DNA of 64,000 nucleotides from Chara braunii (Eukaryota; Streptophyta; Charophyceae; Charales; Characeae). The notes below the pieces were generated by a model. The model made no database searches. It worked only from the letters and a program-made list of their open reading frames with translations, and was not told the origin of the DNA. This document shows positions 34,640 through 44,761 of this stretch, piece after piece. A program made the position numbers and the translations under genes. The stretch lies in NCBI GenBank assembly GCA_003427395.1, contig BFEA01000057.1, positions 4,159,734-4,223,733 of the forward strand, given 5' to 3'. How positions within the stretch are numbered: the first letter of the stretch is position 1; every line of letters begins with the position of its first letter.

Positions 34640-35640
34640 GCATATCAAGGGACCCTATGCGTCCGTGAGTGATTACGACTACGTATTGAGTTTCTCAGTT
34701 TCCTTCTGCTTTTCTAGTCTCAGGCCTTAACGAGAGAGGGAATAACGGCGTCCGCGCTGCGACCCCAATACCTCTGTCTCTTGGGGGAAAGTCCAAGCAC
34801 AACTTGTTCCTTGTAAAAAGAACAGAGGTTAAATGATCAAGGTACCGTTCCCGGTGCTCAACATCCGAAACCAGCTCCGACAATGAGCTCTAATTGAAGA
34901 GTTCGAACTGCGCCTCACGTTGAGTTCCTAAACGCGCAGGGTGCCCAAGAAGAGACTGAGAGTTGCTCTTCTAAGTCTTTGTTTTACCCTCTCCAACCAC
35001 ACGCCGCGCCGTAGAGGGGCGGCCCTGCCATTTGGGATGGATCAATGTTGCTCGCGCTAAGTCAGGCGGCACTGTCCACGGGGGAGGTCGGGCGAGGTAC
35101 CGGGTGGAGTCCGCCACTACCACAGAGCATTGACATCGCCCTGTCGGAACATTGAAAACGTCCCGGGACTTACCGCGAGGTCTTCATAACTGCATTCGCA
35201 GACTAATAGAGAGCCCCAACTCTCTTGAAAGGAAGAGGCCGGATCCAAGAAAACATCACTCGAGAGGAACGATTCGCAACTCTCTTCAAAGGAAGAGGCC
35301 AGATACAATAAAACATCAGTCGGGAGGAACGATTCGCGAGGGAGCCACTAACGGTAAGATGGGGTTCTGGGAGGCATGGACTGAACGTACCTGCCAAATG
35401 CGAGGTGGTACCTCGATGATGACACCCATGTTCAGATTAAGCGGCAGCCAGACTAAGTTGGGAGGATGGGGTGAGTTGTCATCAGGGGAAGGAATTATCA
35501 CTTTTCCTTTTTGGGGCTGATTGGCTGACATCCTTCACTCAGTCGGCAGATAAGGTTTGCGTACCTCCGAGTGATAATCAGTTGTGCGATGGGGACATCG
35601 CATTTGAGTGGGGGGAAAGCATGTCATCTACCTAATGAGA
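34640..35640. other. no gene seen; one 60-bp duplication
   Basis: Apart from the direct duplication at 35,218-35,337 (two 60-bp units beginning AACTCTCTTGAAAGG) I see no gene. A GACATCGCATTTGAGTGGGG segment at 35,593-35,612 resembles the pol end plus purine tract at 36,918-36,937, so a retroelement edge may lie here. Confidence 0.55.
35218..35337 (+). repeat. 60-bp direct duplication
   Basis: Two adjacent units start at 35,218 and 35,278, each AACTCTCTTGAAAGGAAGAG or a close variant followed by GCC...AAACATCA. About 90 percent identical by eye. Confidence 0.9.
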
Positions 35641-35704
35641 AAAGTGTGCGAAAAAGAACAACAAGTAAAGGGCAAAATTTGTTATGAAGATGAGAAAAGT
35701 TTGT

Positions 35705-36071
35705 CAAAATGCTAAGGAATTTTATGAGAAATGATCTGAGTTTTGCTTGAGAAAGATGTCTGGAGGAATTGCATGGTAAATTGTCTGAGTTTGGACTTGA
35801 GAAAAAACTGACAAGATGTCCAAAGGAATTGTATAAGAAATTGTTTGAGCTTTGGCTTGAGAAAAGCTTGGTAAGATGTCCAGAGGAATTGCATGAGAAA
35901 TTGTCTCAGTTTAGGCTTGAGAAAAGTCTGGCAAGGTGTCTAGAGCAATTGCATGAGAAATTGGTTGAGCTCGGGCTTGAGAATAGTCTGCCAAGATGTC
36001 AAGAGGAAGTGTATGAAGAAATTACTTTTGGACTTGAAGAGCTTGACAAAATATCCAGAGATGTTGTATGA
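35705..36071 (+). repeat. 60-bp tandem repeat with a continuous 20-residue-repeat frame
   Basis: Six units at an exact 60-bp period; the five clean ones begin at 35,761, 35,821, 35,881, 35,941 and 36,001. One plus-strand frame stays open through all of them (35,769-36,071, 100 codons), reading LEKSLARCPEELHEKLSEFG per unit with conserved Leu, Cys-Pro and Glu-Leu positions. Changes between units often keep chemistry (L/F, E/Q, K/R). The period could give amphipathic helices. No promoter, start context or downstream domain supports a gene, and neighbouring arrays have non-coding periods. It is recorded as a repeat. Confidence 0.75.
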
Positions 36072-36487
36072 GAGATTGGTTGATTCGGACTGGAGAAACC
36101 TGGCAATGCGGTTTGAGGGATTACATGAGAAATAGCCCAAGTATGAGTCTGAAAGGCCTAGCAAGATGGTCATAAAACCTGCATAACAGGATGTTTGAGA
36201 ATGAGCTCAGAAAGTCTGACAAGAGGTCAAGGGAATTGCATGAGACTGAGTATGAAGGACCCAGGAAAAAGGGTAAAAGAAATCCATGAGAACGAATCAG
36301 AAAAGCACAAGGACGGATTGGGCATGGACTTAAGAAGGAAACAAACCCGAACCCGGAAAGCAGTTGGTCTATGGGAAGGCATAAAACTGAGGGAAAATGA
36401 TCACGAGGGGGCTGGAAGGGCCGAACTACGGCAAGGCAATAGGAAGGGGTGACAAGGCTCGGGAAGGAAACAGGAACTATACGCGTC

Positions 36488-36755
36488 AAAAAACAGATTA
36501 GATGATGCATTGAGGGTGACCAACCTCGAGAAAGAAACATGGATTGCACGGGCCAAAAAACAAATTAGATGATGCATTGAGGGTGGTCAGCCTTGAGAAG
36601 GAAACATGGACTGCACAGGCCGAAGAAAAGATTAGATGATGCATTGAGGGTGACCAACCTTGGGAAGGAAACATGGATTGCACGGGCCGAAGAACAGATT
36701 ATTTGATGCATTGAGGGTGACCAAGCTTGGGAAAGAAACATATACTACACAGACA
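36488..36755. repeat. 67-bp tandem repeat, four units
   Basis: GATGATGCATTGAGGGTGAC recurs at 36,501, 36,568, 36,635 and (as TTTGATGCA) 36,702, exactly 67 bp apart. Each unit contains GGAAACATGGATTGCAC and GGGCCGAAGAAC. Confidence 0.95.
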
Positions 36756-36843
36756 AAAAAAAATATTATTTCAATACTAGAGGAAAAGATATGAGAAAAG
36801 ACTGAGAAAGACCCTGACAAACTGACTACATATCACATCCCCT

Positions 36844-36859
36844 CCCCCCCCCCCCCCCC
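36844..36859. repeat. poly-C tract
   Basis: A 16-base C run with a CCCCTCC lead. Such tracts are assembly-prone. Confidence 0.85.
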
Positions 36860-36904
36860 TCTGTCCATCTCACTAATCCACGCCCTCCCCTATTAACAGC
36901 GGAC

Positions 36905-36950
36905 TGGTGCGCGATGAGGACATCGCGAATGAGTGGGGCTAATGTGTCGT
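36905..36950 (+). promoter_or_regulatory. candidate pol end, polypurine tract and LTR start
   Basis: The plus strand reads DEDIANEWG then stop; the DNA GAATGAGTGGGGCTAA is followed at 36,944 by TGTGTCGTGACATG. A purine tract just before TGTG is what the 3' edge of a gypsy element looks like. A related DGDIAFEWG-coding segment lies at 35,585-35,620. No full pol gene precedes either. Confidence 0.4.
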
Positions 36951-37620
36951 GACATGTGGTTCCCGAATCAAGTCTCGGCCCTTGAGAGACGATATATGGC
37001 AAAGATATGCATGACAGAGGAACTCGGAGTGAGGAGGCAAGAGCGACAGAAAGAATAAAAAACTAAGGCACGAGTGTCGCCGCCTAGGACCGAAGAGGAG
37101 GCTGGAGACCGCCAAAGCCCCAAGACCGGGAATAGACCAATGGAGTTGCGACCGACAATGTGCTACAACAAATTAGTGAAGACGGACCCCTTCTCAAAGA
37201 AGGAGGACCGTCGAGAGAATAATGACTCGGAGATGGAGTACCGTAGGACGAAGGAGGATCGCCGAGAAAATAGTAACAAAAGGATGAGTGTCACGGGAAG
37301 AAGGGGGTCCAACGACATCAAGGAAAATAGTGTCGTGGCGCCGATGCACAGGATCGTAGCATTTGGCCGAGGAGGCCTCCTGACTTTGTCACGAGGAAAA
37401 CCTAAGGGTCGTGGGCCAAGCAAAAAGGGCGAGTAGGCACCGCCCAAACAAGCATCCAGGTCATAGGTGGCCTGTAAAATAAGTGGCCTTGGGAACCATA
37501 ATAAAAAGGGTTAGAAAAAGAGAAAGAGAGGCTCAATTTCGAGGCCTCTGGGCCTTCAAATTGAGAAGGGACTCAAAGGGGATGCAACGGATCACAAGGG
37601 CCTTGAATGTAGGATGCCCA
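36950..37620. other. no gene seen
   Basis: A 120-codon charged frame (37,074-37,436) is rich in Arg, Glu and Asn with repeated RREN-type words. It has no domain and no partner copy here. It may belong to an LTR or leader downstream of the candidate LTR start at 36,944. Confidence 0.4.
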
Positions 37621-40238
37621 TATACGTTGAATATGAAAAATAAGGTTCTAGTGTGATCCAAGGTAAAACGGACAGCAAAGGTGAGGAGAAAATGACATAG
37701 AGGAAGAATGGGAGAGGTAGGAGAGTATGGGAATAGAAAAAGGGCAAGCTGCCGCATCATGTCCAACTTGCCCCTTCCAAAGACGGTCTAGGTGCCTTGA
37801 ACAGGTCTGCATCAAGACCAGATGCAGTTGAGACAAAAACGGACAAAAACACACACTTATAGCAAAAGAAAACACATGTTTTACATATATTTTTTAACCA
37901 TATTCATCCCAGGATGAAACGGTTACAAAATATCTGTATTATTCTTGATTTTCAAAAAAAAGAATCAAGAAAAATCAACGAGAAGGTAGACTGAGATGTA
38001 ACGGACCACAAAAAGTAAAACAAACACATGTTTGAATCATATCCGGAGCCAATATTGGGTTCCGGATGCACTTAGGGATGTGCCGCTTCATTTTGTTTCA
38101 GTTTTGGGCAAGCATGGGGGCAATGGGGCTAGGAAAAAGGTCATCGTTGCCTTCCAAAATATTGCGGATTGCAAAGGAGTGTCAAGGACATGAAAAATTG
38201 AACCTTGATAACCGCAGGACACTAGAAAAGAGGGCGCCAAGCATGGAAGGTCAAATTACGACAATGAAAGACGACCATGAGATCAAAATCACGAGGTAAA
38301 AAATAATCGGCACACTTGGACGCGTCGGGAAGAGGAAATGGGGATGTCGGGGACTAGGGAGTTCAAAATAAAATTGAGACGCCATGTGGAGTGATGTCTG
38401 AGACCGTGTGGGAGCAAGTAAAAATAATCACATTTTGGGACATTTGCCGACAGGACTACCGGTGGGATAAGTGTGGGACTTGTGTTATCCCGAGAAGAAT
38501 TATAGAGCAACATGAGGAATAAATATTCAACTCAAGACGCATAGTTGAGATCAAAATCTATACGATCGAAAATATTAGCACCCGTAGTGCAAGCAGTAGT
38601 GAGAGCAAGTCTGCGAACCGTAGAAGTAAGAGGAAGCAAAGAAATGTACGAGGAGGGTGTGGACTGCAATCTGGAATATCTTGGACCAACCACTCTATAG
38701 AAAATGGAGCCTTGAGAGATCTCATGTGAAAAATAAGCTACCAAGGAAAAATCAGAGAAAAGAGGGCCACAATTTGAAGCAAACGGTGGTAAAACGGGGC
38801 TCTCGTGAGTAACGGGGTGCCATAATTGCAGTCTGAGAATTGACGGACTGCCCTTCGGCGTGATCTAGGCCTAAATCAGGATGTAGGACAAGAAAAAGTC
38901 TCGACAGTCAGTTGACACTTGGCATGTCAGAAAATAATAGAAAAATAAAAGAAAAAGAAAAGAAAAAAGAGGGAGAATGAGACAAAAGGGGAGGAGAGAG
39001 AGTGAGTGAGTTGGTCGTAAGTAGGGACTGTCACAGTAGGGACTCGCAAGTCCCTACTATCCAAATTTTGAGAGAGGAAACGAAAGGAAAAAAAAAAGAA
39101 AAAGAAAAGGGTCATTAACGTTTAAAAACTGTCGCTTGGGAGATACATTTGTGACCCGATTCATTCAAGGGCAAATCGGTTACAAAGTATCTTGATTTTT
39201 TTTAGATTTGATTGAGAAAATAAAAAGAAAATTAAGGCCTCATGCATTCGAGATACAATGGGTTACAAGAGGGGAGGAAAACACATGTTTCGAGTACATC
39301 AAGGGTCTTGAGTCCAGATGCACTTGGAAACAAGCCACTTCATTTTGTTTCAGTTTGGGGCAAGTTGTGGGGCAATGAGACTAGGGAAATGACCAATATT
39401 GCACTCTGAGAAATAACGGACTGCATGGGCTTGCCAAGGCCAAGAGAAAATGAGCCTTGACACACTCAAGACAGTAGAAAGAAGTGTCCCAAGCATGGAG
39501 CAAGTAGAGACGACAAATGACGATCGTGAGATGAGGATCTCGAGGTCGGGAATAATCGACGCACTTGAGACACATGGAAATGAGAGATTGAGACTATCGG
39601 GGACTGGAAAGTTCCAAATAAAAAATGAGACATCATCGGGAACGATGTCGGGGACTAGGTGAATCCAAATAAAAACGTAATCGAAGGTAGCGACATGTGT
39701 CGGTGGGACTACCGGCGGGATTAGAAAATGAAACTAATACGGGATGAGTGGCGGGGACATGTGTGTCCCAAGAAAACTGTGGGCCCGATATGAAGGATGA
39801 ACACTCAAAGCAAGTGACACTGTCCAGATCGAGATCTAAATAGTGAAAAATATTAGCAATTGCTAATGCGAACACAAGTGGGGCCAAGAAAGAAGAAGTT
39901 TGGAGGCAAAGGGGGGGGGGGAATGCTGATGGGGAGCCTACCTTGTAGTCCGAGATATCTCGGACTAACAAGGCATGAGAAAATTAAGCCCCACGGGGCT
40001 TTACGCAAAAAATAGGATGTTAAAGGAAAAATTGGAGCAAGGGGGTTAAAAATTGAGACTAATACAGACTAAATGAAGTCCCCATGAGTGTAGGGGCTTC
40101 ATTATTGTGATATGCGAAATAACGACCAACAACTTGATCTAGATCCAATCTAGATCTAGATCTATGGTCCAGGAAAAACCTTAACAGCTACTTGACACTT
40201 GTCGCATCAGAAATGAAAGAAAATAAAAGAAAAGAGGA
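37620..40238 (+). repeat. family C repeat, copy 2, first part (plus)
   Basis: Inverted partner of about 2,330-4,300. Matching landmarks are the AGGGACT hairpin at 39,036-39,057 (GTAGGGACT-CGCA-AGTCCCTAC, perfect 9-bp stem), hairpins at 38,827 and 39,400, the 20-base palindrome at 39,947, and the GAAGTCCCCATGAGTG region (40,082). It breaks off at 40,238, where the MITE copy begins. The rest of the family continues at 47,035. Confidence 0.75.
39947..39966. repeat. perfect 20-base palindrome
   Basis: AGTCCGAGATATCTCGGACT, extended outward by CTTGT and ACAAG with one unpaired base. The homologous site in copy 1 (2,636-2,655) has the same 8-bp arms but a changed centre (ATAG). Confidence 0.95.
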
Positions 40239-40444
40239 GAACAGCATAGCACGGCGAACGTGTTCGCGCCCCTTTCATGTTCGCGCGAACAGCTCGCAAA
40301 CATAATTTTTTTTCGTAAAAAAAAAAATAATAATAACAATAATTTTTGTTTGGTTTTTTATTTTTAACTCATGATTGGTTACAAATTTGAACATGACTCC
40401 AAGGCAAAATTTTCTTGTATTGTTATTTTACATAACATATATGG
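40239..40444 (+). mobile_element. second MITE copy, truncated at the adapter
   Basis: It begins CATAGCACGGCGAACGTG, like the left end of the MITE at 17,507. It then follows it through the GTTCGCG palindromes, an A run, AACTCATGATTGG and TTTTACATAACATATAT, and ends there. In the full copy the next bases are TGTTTTCAG; here the Tn5 end sequence starts instead. The right terminal repeat is absent. It sits exactly at the interruption of family C. Confidence 0.85.
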
Positions 40445-40482
40445 CTGTCTCTTATACACATCTAGATGTGTATAAGAGACAG
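40445..40482. other. Nextera mate-pair junction adapter (artefact)
   Basis: The 19-base Tn5 mosaic end CTGTCTCTTATACACATCT is followed directly by its reverse complement, which is the circularisation junction of Nextera mate-pair libraries. It is not genomic. Sequence left and right of it came from two ends of one circularised fragment, so the join is chimeric. Translation through it gives the known contaminant peptide SYTHLDVYKRQ. Confidence 0.99.
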
Positions 40483-40499
40483 CCCCTCTCCCGTTCCCC

Positions 40500-41660
40500 A
40501 AGTCTGATGTTTACCTCTTCTTCCTTCCCCTCTTGGCATGCAACTAACCTGTCCCCACTCACTTGTTACATTGTCGGGGAAATAATGGTGAAAGAATTCT
40601 AGCCTCACTTTGTGGAAAGAGAAGGCAAGGGGAGAGATGCTGATACCTTGCGCCACCAAAAAGGAAAAATGCTTGAGATTGGGGAAGGCTTGTAAGCACA
40701 GAGGGTTGAAAAATTTGTAAGGACTTGAGGATAGGCAAGGACCCAAGAGTGAAAAAGATTAATTGAAAGAAAGAAAGGTCAGTTGACTCAGCCGGAACCC
40801 CGACTGGAGGACTAAGAGAAAAAAAATGGCTTGGATGAGGGAAGGAAATGAGAAGGAAGGAACCTAAGGAGAAGGAAATTAGGCATGTGAGAGAGATTAT
40901 TTGTTGACCCTGAACGGGGGTTGTATCTGTCTGCGTTGTATTGAGTGTGCATGTGAGTAGTCTTCAAAGGTGCCTTGAGCTGGATTGTGTAGGCCGGGCG
41001 GCCAAAGGAAAGTGGATAGAAGCTAAGCAGGTTGTGAATGTAACCCTCGCCTATGGATGAGTCCCGTTGTGCATGTGAGTCGGAGTATGAATAAAAAATA
41101 TGGTTTGTACAGTGGACGTCGGCAAAAGTGTCGATCGGTCGAGACAACCACCAAGTTATATGAGCATGCGGGTGGGAACCCCGAAAAGGCTAAGGGGTGC
41201 ATAGGAAAGTCTCAAAACATGATGCATAATATGCAAAAAAAGAGAAGGCTAATGCATAGACCGACTAAGAGGGCAAAGGACGTCGCCTACCTCGATGAAG
41301 CCGTAGGACCGTTGCATTAGTGAATGGATGCGTAGCCCAACGACGACGCTTCGCCCCCGCATAATAGAAGAGAAATTCGCAAAGGATCGGTGGACTGCTT
41401 GAGTATTGGAAAGAGCAATTGCCTGCGAACATAACAAAGCATCGAGGAAAGGAAGTTTGCGAGATCAACACAACTATCCACCTAGAGAGAAAGTTGAGCT
41501 ACATTCCCAATGTCAAAGCTCTCTTGCTCAATGGCCCGGCCCCATCCATCTCAAAGTACTAGGTGGGGGTGACCCTGTGGCAAATGGCTCCGCGCCCTGA
41601 GCATGAGTGTGGGCGGAGCTGAGCCAGCTGAGACCCCCAGATAGGTCGACTCAGGCTCGA
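40500..41660 (+). repeat. family F repeat, copy 1
   Basis: Inverted relative to 60,330-61,560. Matching pieces are CACTCACTTGTTAC (40,558), GGCCGGGCGGCC (40,991), the AAAAGGCTAAGGGGTGCATAG segment (41,183) and a well-kept block at 41,540-41,660. That block has TCTCAAAGTACTAGGTGGGG, then CATGAGTGTGGGCGG, then TAGGTCGACTCAGGCTCGAA. The left edge is cut by the adapter. No open frame is shared by the two copies. Confidence 0.7.
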
Positions 41661-43391
41661 AAGTCTAACAGGGTGGGGACCTTAAAAAATGGTGGAGGTG
41701 TTGAGTAGGGGGTTAAATTGACCCTTACCATTCCGAAGGGGGCGCCCGACGCATGATTGTGTACATAACCAAAGAAAAAGGAATGAGGATTTGATTTTTG
41801 CTCTTTCCCTTGATAGAATCAGGCCTTATGGTGGTTCGGCGCATGACATGGTCATGCCTAGAGGTATAACATACATGATTGCGCACTGGGTAAACACGCT
41901 CCTTCTTGAGGAGTGGCTCTAGCCCCCCTTCTTCCGACGCCGGTGTTCGTCAGTTTCAGAGAGGGATGTGGCAAGTCGCAAGTCGACCCTTCCTCTTCGT
42001 TTGAAAGAAGGCCTCCGTTGGTGCTCCGGTTCTGACCGTGGTCCAATGAAAATCCTATGGCGGAGTGATCCGACCGGATGGGTGACTTTCGGGATGCGCT
42101 AAACACTTTGAAATGTTTGAAGAAACCCATATGAACACAATGGTCACCAAGAAGGAACAAACCTGCCGTATGAAACGATAGACGAAGGAAGAGAATGGTA
42201 AGGAAGGGAGTTGCAAGACTCCAAAGAAAACTAGCTCACCTTTGAAGATGCTCACGAGAAGGAACCAATCACTATGGAGGAAAGAATAAGGGGGAGTGAC
42301 ACACATTGTCATGAGAGAGAATTGTGAGGTATGGGTATGGAAAGGAAAAAACACTTGTTTATGTGTCTCCCATTTGGGACTTATGATTGCTTGGAGGGGA
42401 ACTGAGCGTCCTGCCGGCGGAAAGGAGGGAAGGAGGTCTGAGCCTGTTGGGGCGGGCTGTGAAACGTCGCTTCTCATAGGTGGTTTTTTGTTTTATGTAT
42501 GGTACGGTGGTCTCCCGAGTTGTTGGAAGGGGTTGGTCTCGACAGGTTGATTAGCAGCATTCACGCCTGGGAGGGTCGAGCATCGCTCGGTACCTTGTCT
42601 GGCGGGGTGTGAAACGTCACCTCGGATAAGGCTGCTGTTACCGGCTGGCGGAGGAAGAACCACCGCATGTGGGATGAGGGGGATACCTTGGGGACGGCCA
42701 GTACCTTCTCAAAGTATGACATGGAAAAAATAAATTTCTGATGGTCCAAAGGATGTGAATGCCCGGACTACGAACCTTGACTCCTACTAGTGGTATGCGG
42801 GGCGATTCCCGGTATCGACGGGGATGCACAAGAGCAGCAAGAAGGGATGGGGTACTTTGGGCAAATAGAGAGAGGTGATACCCTGTGCCGGAGTCGAGGT
42901 ACCACGCTCGCAATGGTTGAGCTGCGCTTGAGATATGGGATAAAACTCTGTCTAAAGTAAAGCGGAGAGACCACATTGGGGAAAAGCCGGTGAGGAGATG
43001 ACCGACTTGTATGTGAGATTGCCTGAATTTTTCTTTTTGTAATCCTCCTCTGGAAAGCTTGGTTGAGATATGTGTTGTTGGGCAGGGCCATGATCCTAGT
43101 CTATTCTCACCTCCCATCCAAACCCGCATGAGTGAGTGAAGATCGTGAAGAAGGAGATAGTGGTCAGTTTGGAAGGAACCAAGAAAAAATATCTGGGTGA
43201 AAGGGGGGTCAATCGGGGTTACCCAAGGAAAACGGAACTTGAGAATAGGGAGGTAGATTGTGCCAGACCTTGATGGGGGTTCTGAAATAATTCTCATCCA
43301 GGATATAGGCGGACCAAACCTAAGGACTGGGGTCGGTGATCGATTGTGGAAACGAGGATCGGGTGTTGGAACCAAGATGGCGCGGTGACTA
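41660..43391. other. no gene seen; small internal duplication
   Basis: GGCGGGCTGTGAAACGTCGC (42,451) recurs as GGCGGGGTGTGAAACGTCAC (42,601), about 150 bp apart. The 245-codon minus-strand frame (42,638-43,375) lacks any recognised domain; it may be real coding relic or chance. No support for a gene. Confidence 0.45.
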
Positions 43392-43742
43392 TTGTCTCCT
43401 ATTTATTACAGCAGACCGGAAATGCCAGTAGATGTAAAGGATGGGGTATCCGTCATCCTTGAAAAAGGAACCTGGACGGATCTAGAGCCAGCATATCAGG
43501 CCGTGATGTTAGACGAGGGGGATGCATTTCTCTGGATAGAGACCTTATGGACCAAGGTCAGCTTGACGCGACTGACACCAAGCCTAACTGATTTTGAAAT
43601 CCGAGGGATAGTAGAAGCCCGATGGTGGATCTGTCTATCCCATGAAGGAGAGAACGCGATGGTTGTTGACTTGACATTGGGGATAGTCTCGTACAAATTG
43701 CTTAGACAGACGGAACGAGAGGTAGTATCGGCGGCATGTTAG
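43392..43742 (+). pseudogene. unknown coding relic, first domain
   Basis: A 116-codon frame with balanced, protein-like composition (ILEKGTWTDLEPAYQAVMLD, then LWIETLWTKVSLTRL). It ends at a TAG after REVVSAAC. A partly similar stretch, with the same spacing of G-V-L, A-V-L and E-L-W residues, lies at 46,003-46,330. The two may be duplicated domains of one protein family. No enzyme signature is seen. The neighbourhood is mobile-element debris, so an accessory or gag protein of a retroelement is likely. The frame is cut by an inserted tandem array at 43,825. Confidence 0.45.
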
Positions 43743-43824
43743 AAGGTGAAAATGGAAATGGACGAGATAGATGTGCAGGCGGAGCTCGGGGAGAGAGAAG
43801 GTTAACAACAGTCATATTTTTCAT

Positions 43825-44270
43825 CACCACTTCAGGACACCCTTCACAACTTCAGGATGCAGCCTGCCTAAACAGGTGGTTTTCATGGTCTTCGGACCTT
43901 TCACCACTTCAGGACACCCTTCACCACTTCAGGATGCAACCTGCCTAAACAGGTGGTTTTCAGGGTCTTCGAACCTTTCACCACTTCAGGACCATTCAGG
44001 TCTGAAAATCATGAATGCTCCTGAAGTGGTGAAAGCTCCCAAGACCCCGAAAACCACCTGTTTAGGCAGGCAGCATCCTTAAGTGGTGAAGGGTGGTTTT
44101 CATGGTCTTCGGACCTTTCACCACTTCAGGACCATTCAAGATTTTCATACTGCCAAAAACTCTCACTTGACCACTTCAGGACACCCTTCACCACTTCAGG
44201 ATGCAGCCTGCCTAAACAGGTAGTTTTCAGGGTCTTCGGACCTTTCACTACTTCAGGACCATTCAGGATT
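43825..44270. repeat. 77-bp tandem array with one inverted unit
   Basis: Units start CACCACTTCAGGACACCCTT at 43,825 and 43,902. Each holds CCTGCCTAAACAGGTGGTTT and GTCTTCGGACCTTTC. Between 44,019 and 44,100 one unit is in reverse orientation. A perfect 13-bp stem CACCACTTCAGGA (43,979-43,991) / TCCTGAAGTGGTG (44,019-44,031) marks the turning point. Direct units resume after it. Confidence 0.85.
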
Positions 44271-44338
44271 TTCATATCGCCCAAAACTCTCACTTCAGAA
44301 TTTTCATTCCTGAATTTTCAGCTACCCGATTACCGCTT

Positions 44339-44734
44339 GTGCTCGGGGATAGAGGGAACGTGATGCGGCTACTTAGAACAATGAGGTGCGTGCTTCCTCC
44401 ATTTTTAGTAGCCGTTGTCTTCGGAACCCGGAGCAGGCTAGTTCAGCTATGCCAGTCCGTGACGAACCTCGGACTGTACCAATGCGCCAGGCAAGACCTC
44501 TTCCGACTATCGGTTGAGACGAGACCCTTCGAAGAGAATTGGGCAAAGGAATTAACTGAGATGTTGAATTGTCTTAGCATGGATGACGTGTAAGTTTCAA
44601 GCACCGTGCATTAAAATATAATCTACAGGAATATGGTGATAGAGGAAACGTTTCTAGATAGGTTAAGGGAACTATTTCACGAAGAAGAGGATGACCTCAC
44701 CGACGAGGAAGAGGAAGACGAGATAGAGGACTGA
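44339..44734 (+). pseudogene. unknown coding relic, continuing after the array
   Basis: An 84-codon frame (44,339-44,593) reads like a helical globular domain (MRLLRTMRCVLPPFLVAVVF, then ENWAKELTEMLNCLSMDDV). After two stops a short frame (44,634-44,734) ends in an acidic tail with EEEDDLTDEEEEDEIED and TGA. The same strand and position make it likely to be a continuation of the 43,392 relic, split by the tandem array. No family recognised. An acidic C-terminal tail followed by a stop suggests a true protein end. Confidence 0.4.
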
Positions 44735-44761
44735 GACTTTTTTGGAAATGGGTTAACAGGC

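Noticed and set aside
36121-36549. 142-codon minus-strand frame with repeated CxxCFL-type words
   Set aside because: Overlaps the 67-bp array on the opposite strand; repeated words follow the array period, so it is a shadow.
40375-40602. 75-codon open frame containing SYTHLDVYKRQ
   Set aside because: This peptide is the translation of the Nextera junction adapter, a known database contaminant.
42638-43375. 245-codon minus-strand open frame
   Set aside because: Longest frame in its area, but composition is uneven, no domain is seen, and no second copy exists in the window to test it. Left as unsupported.
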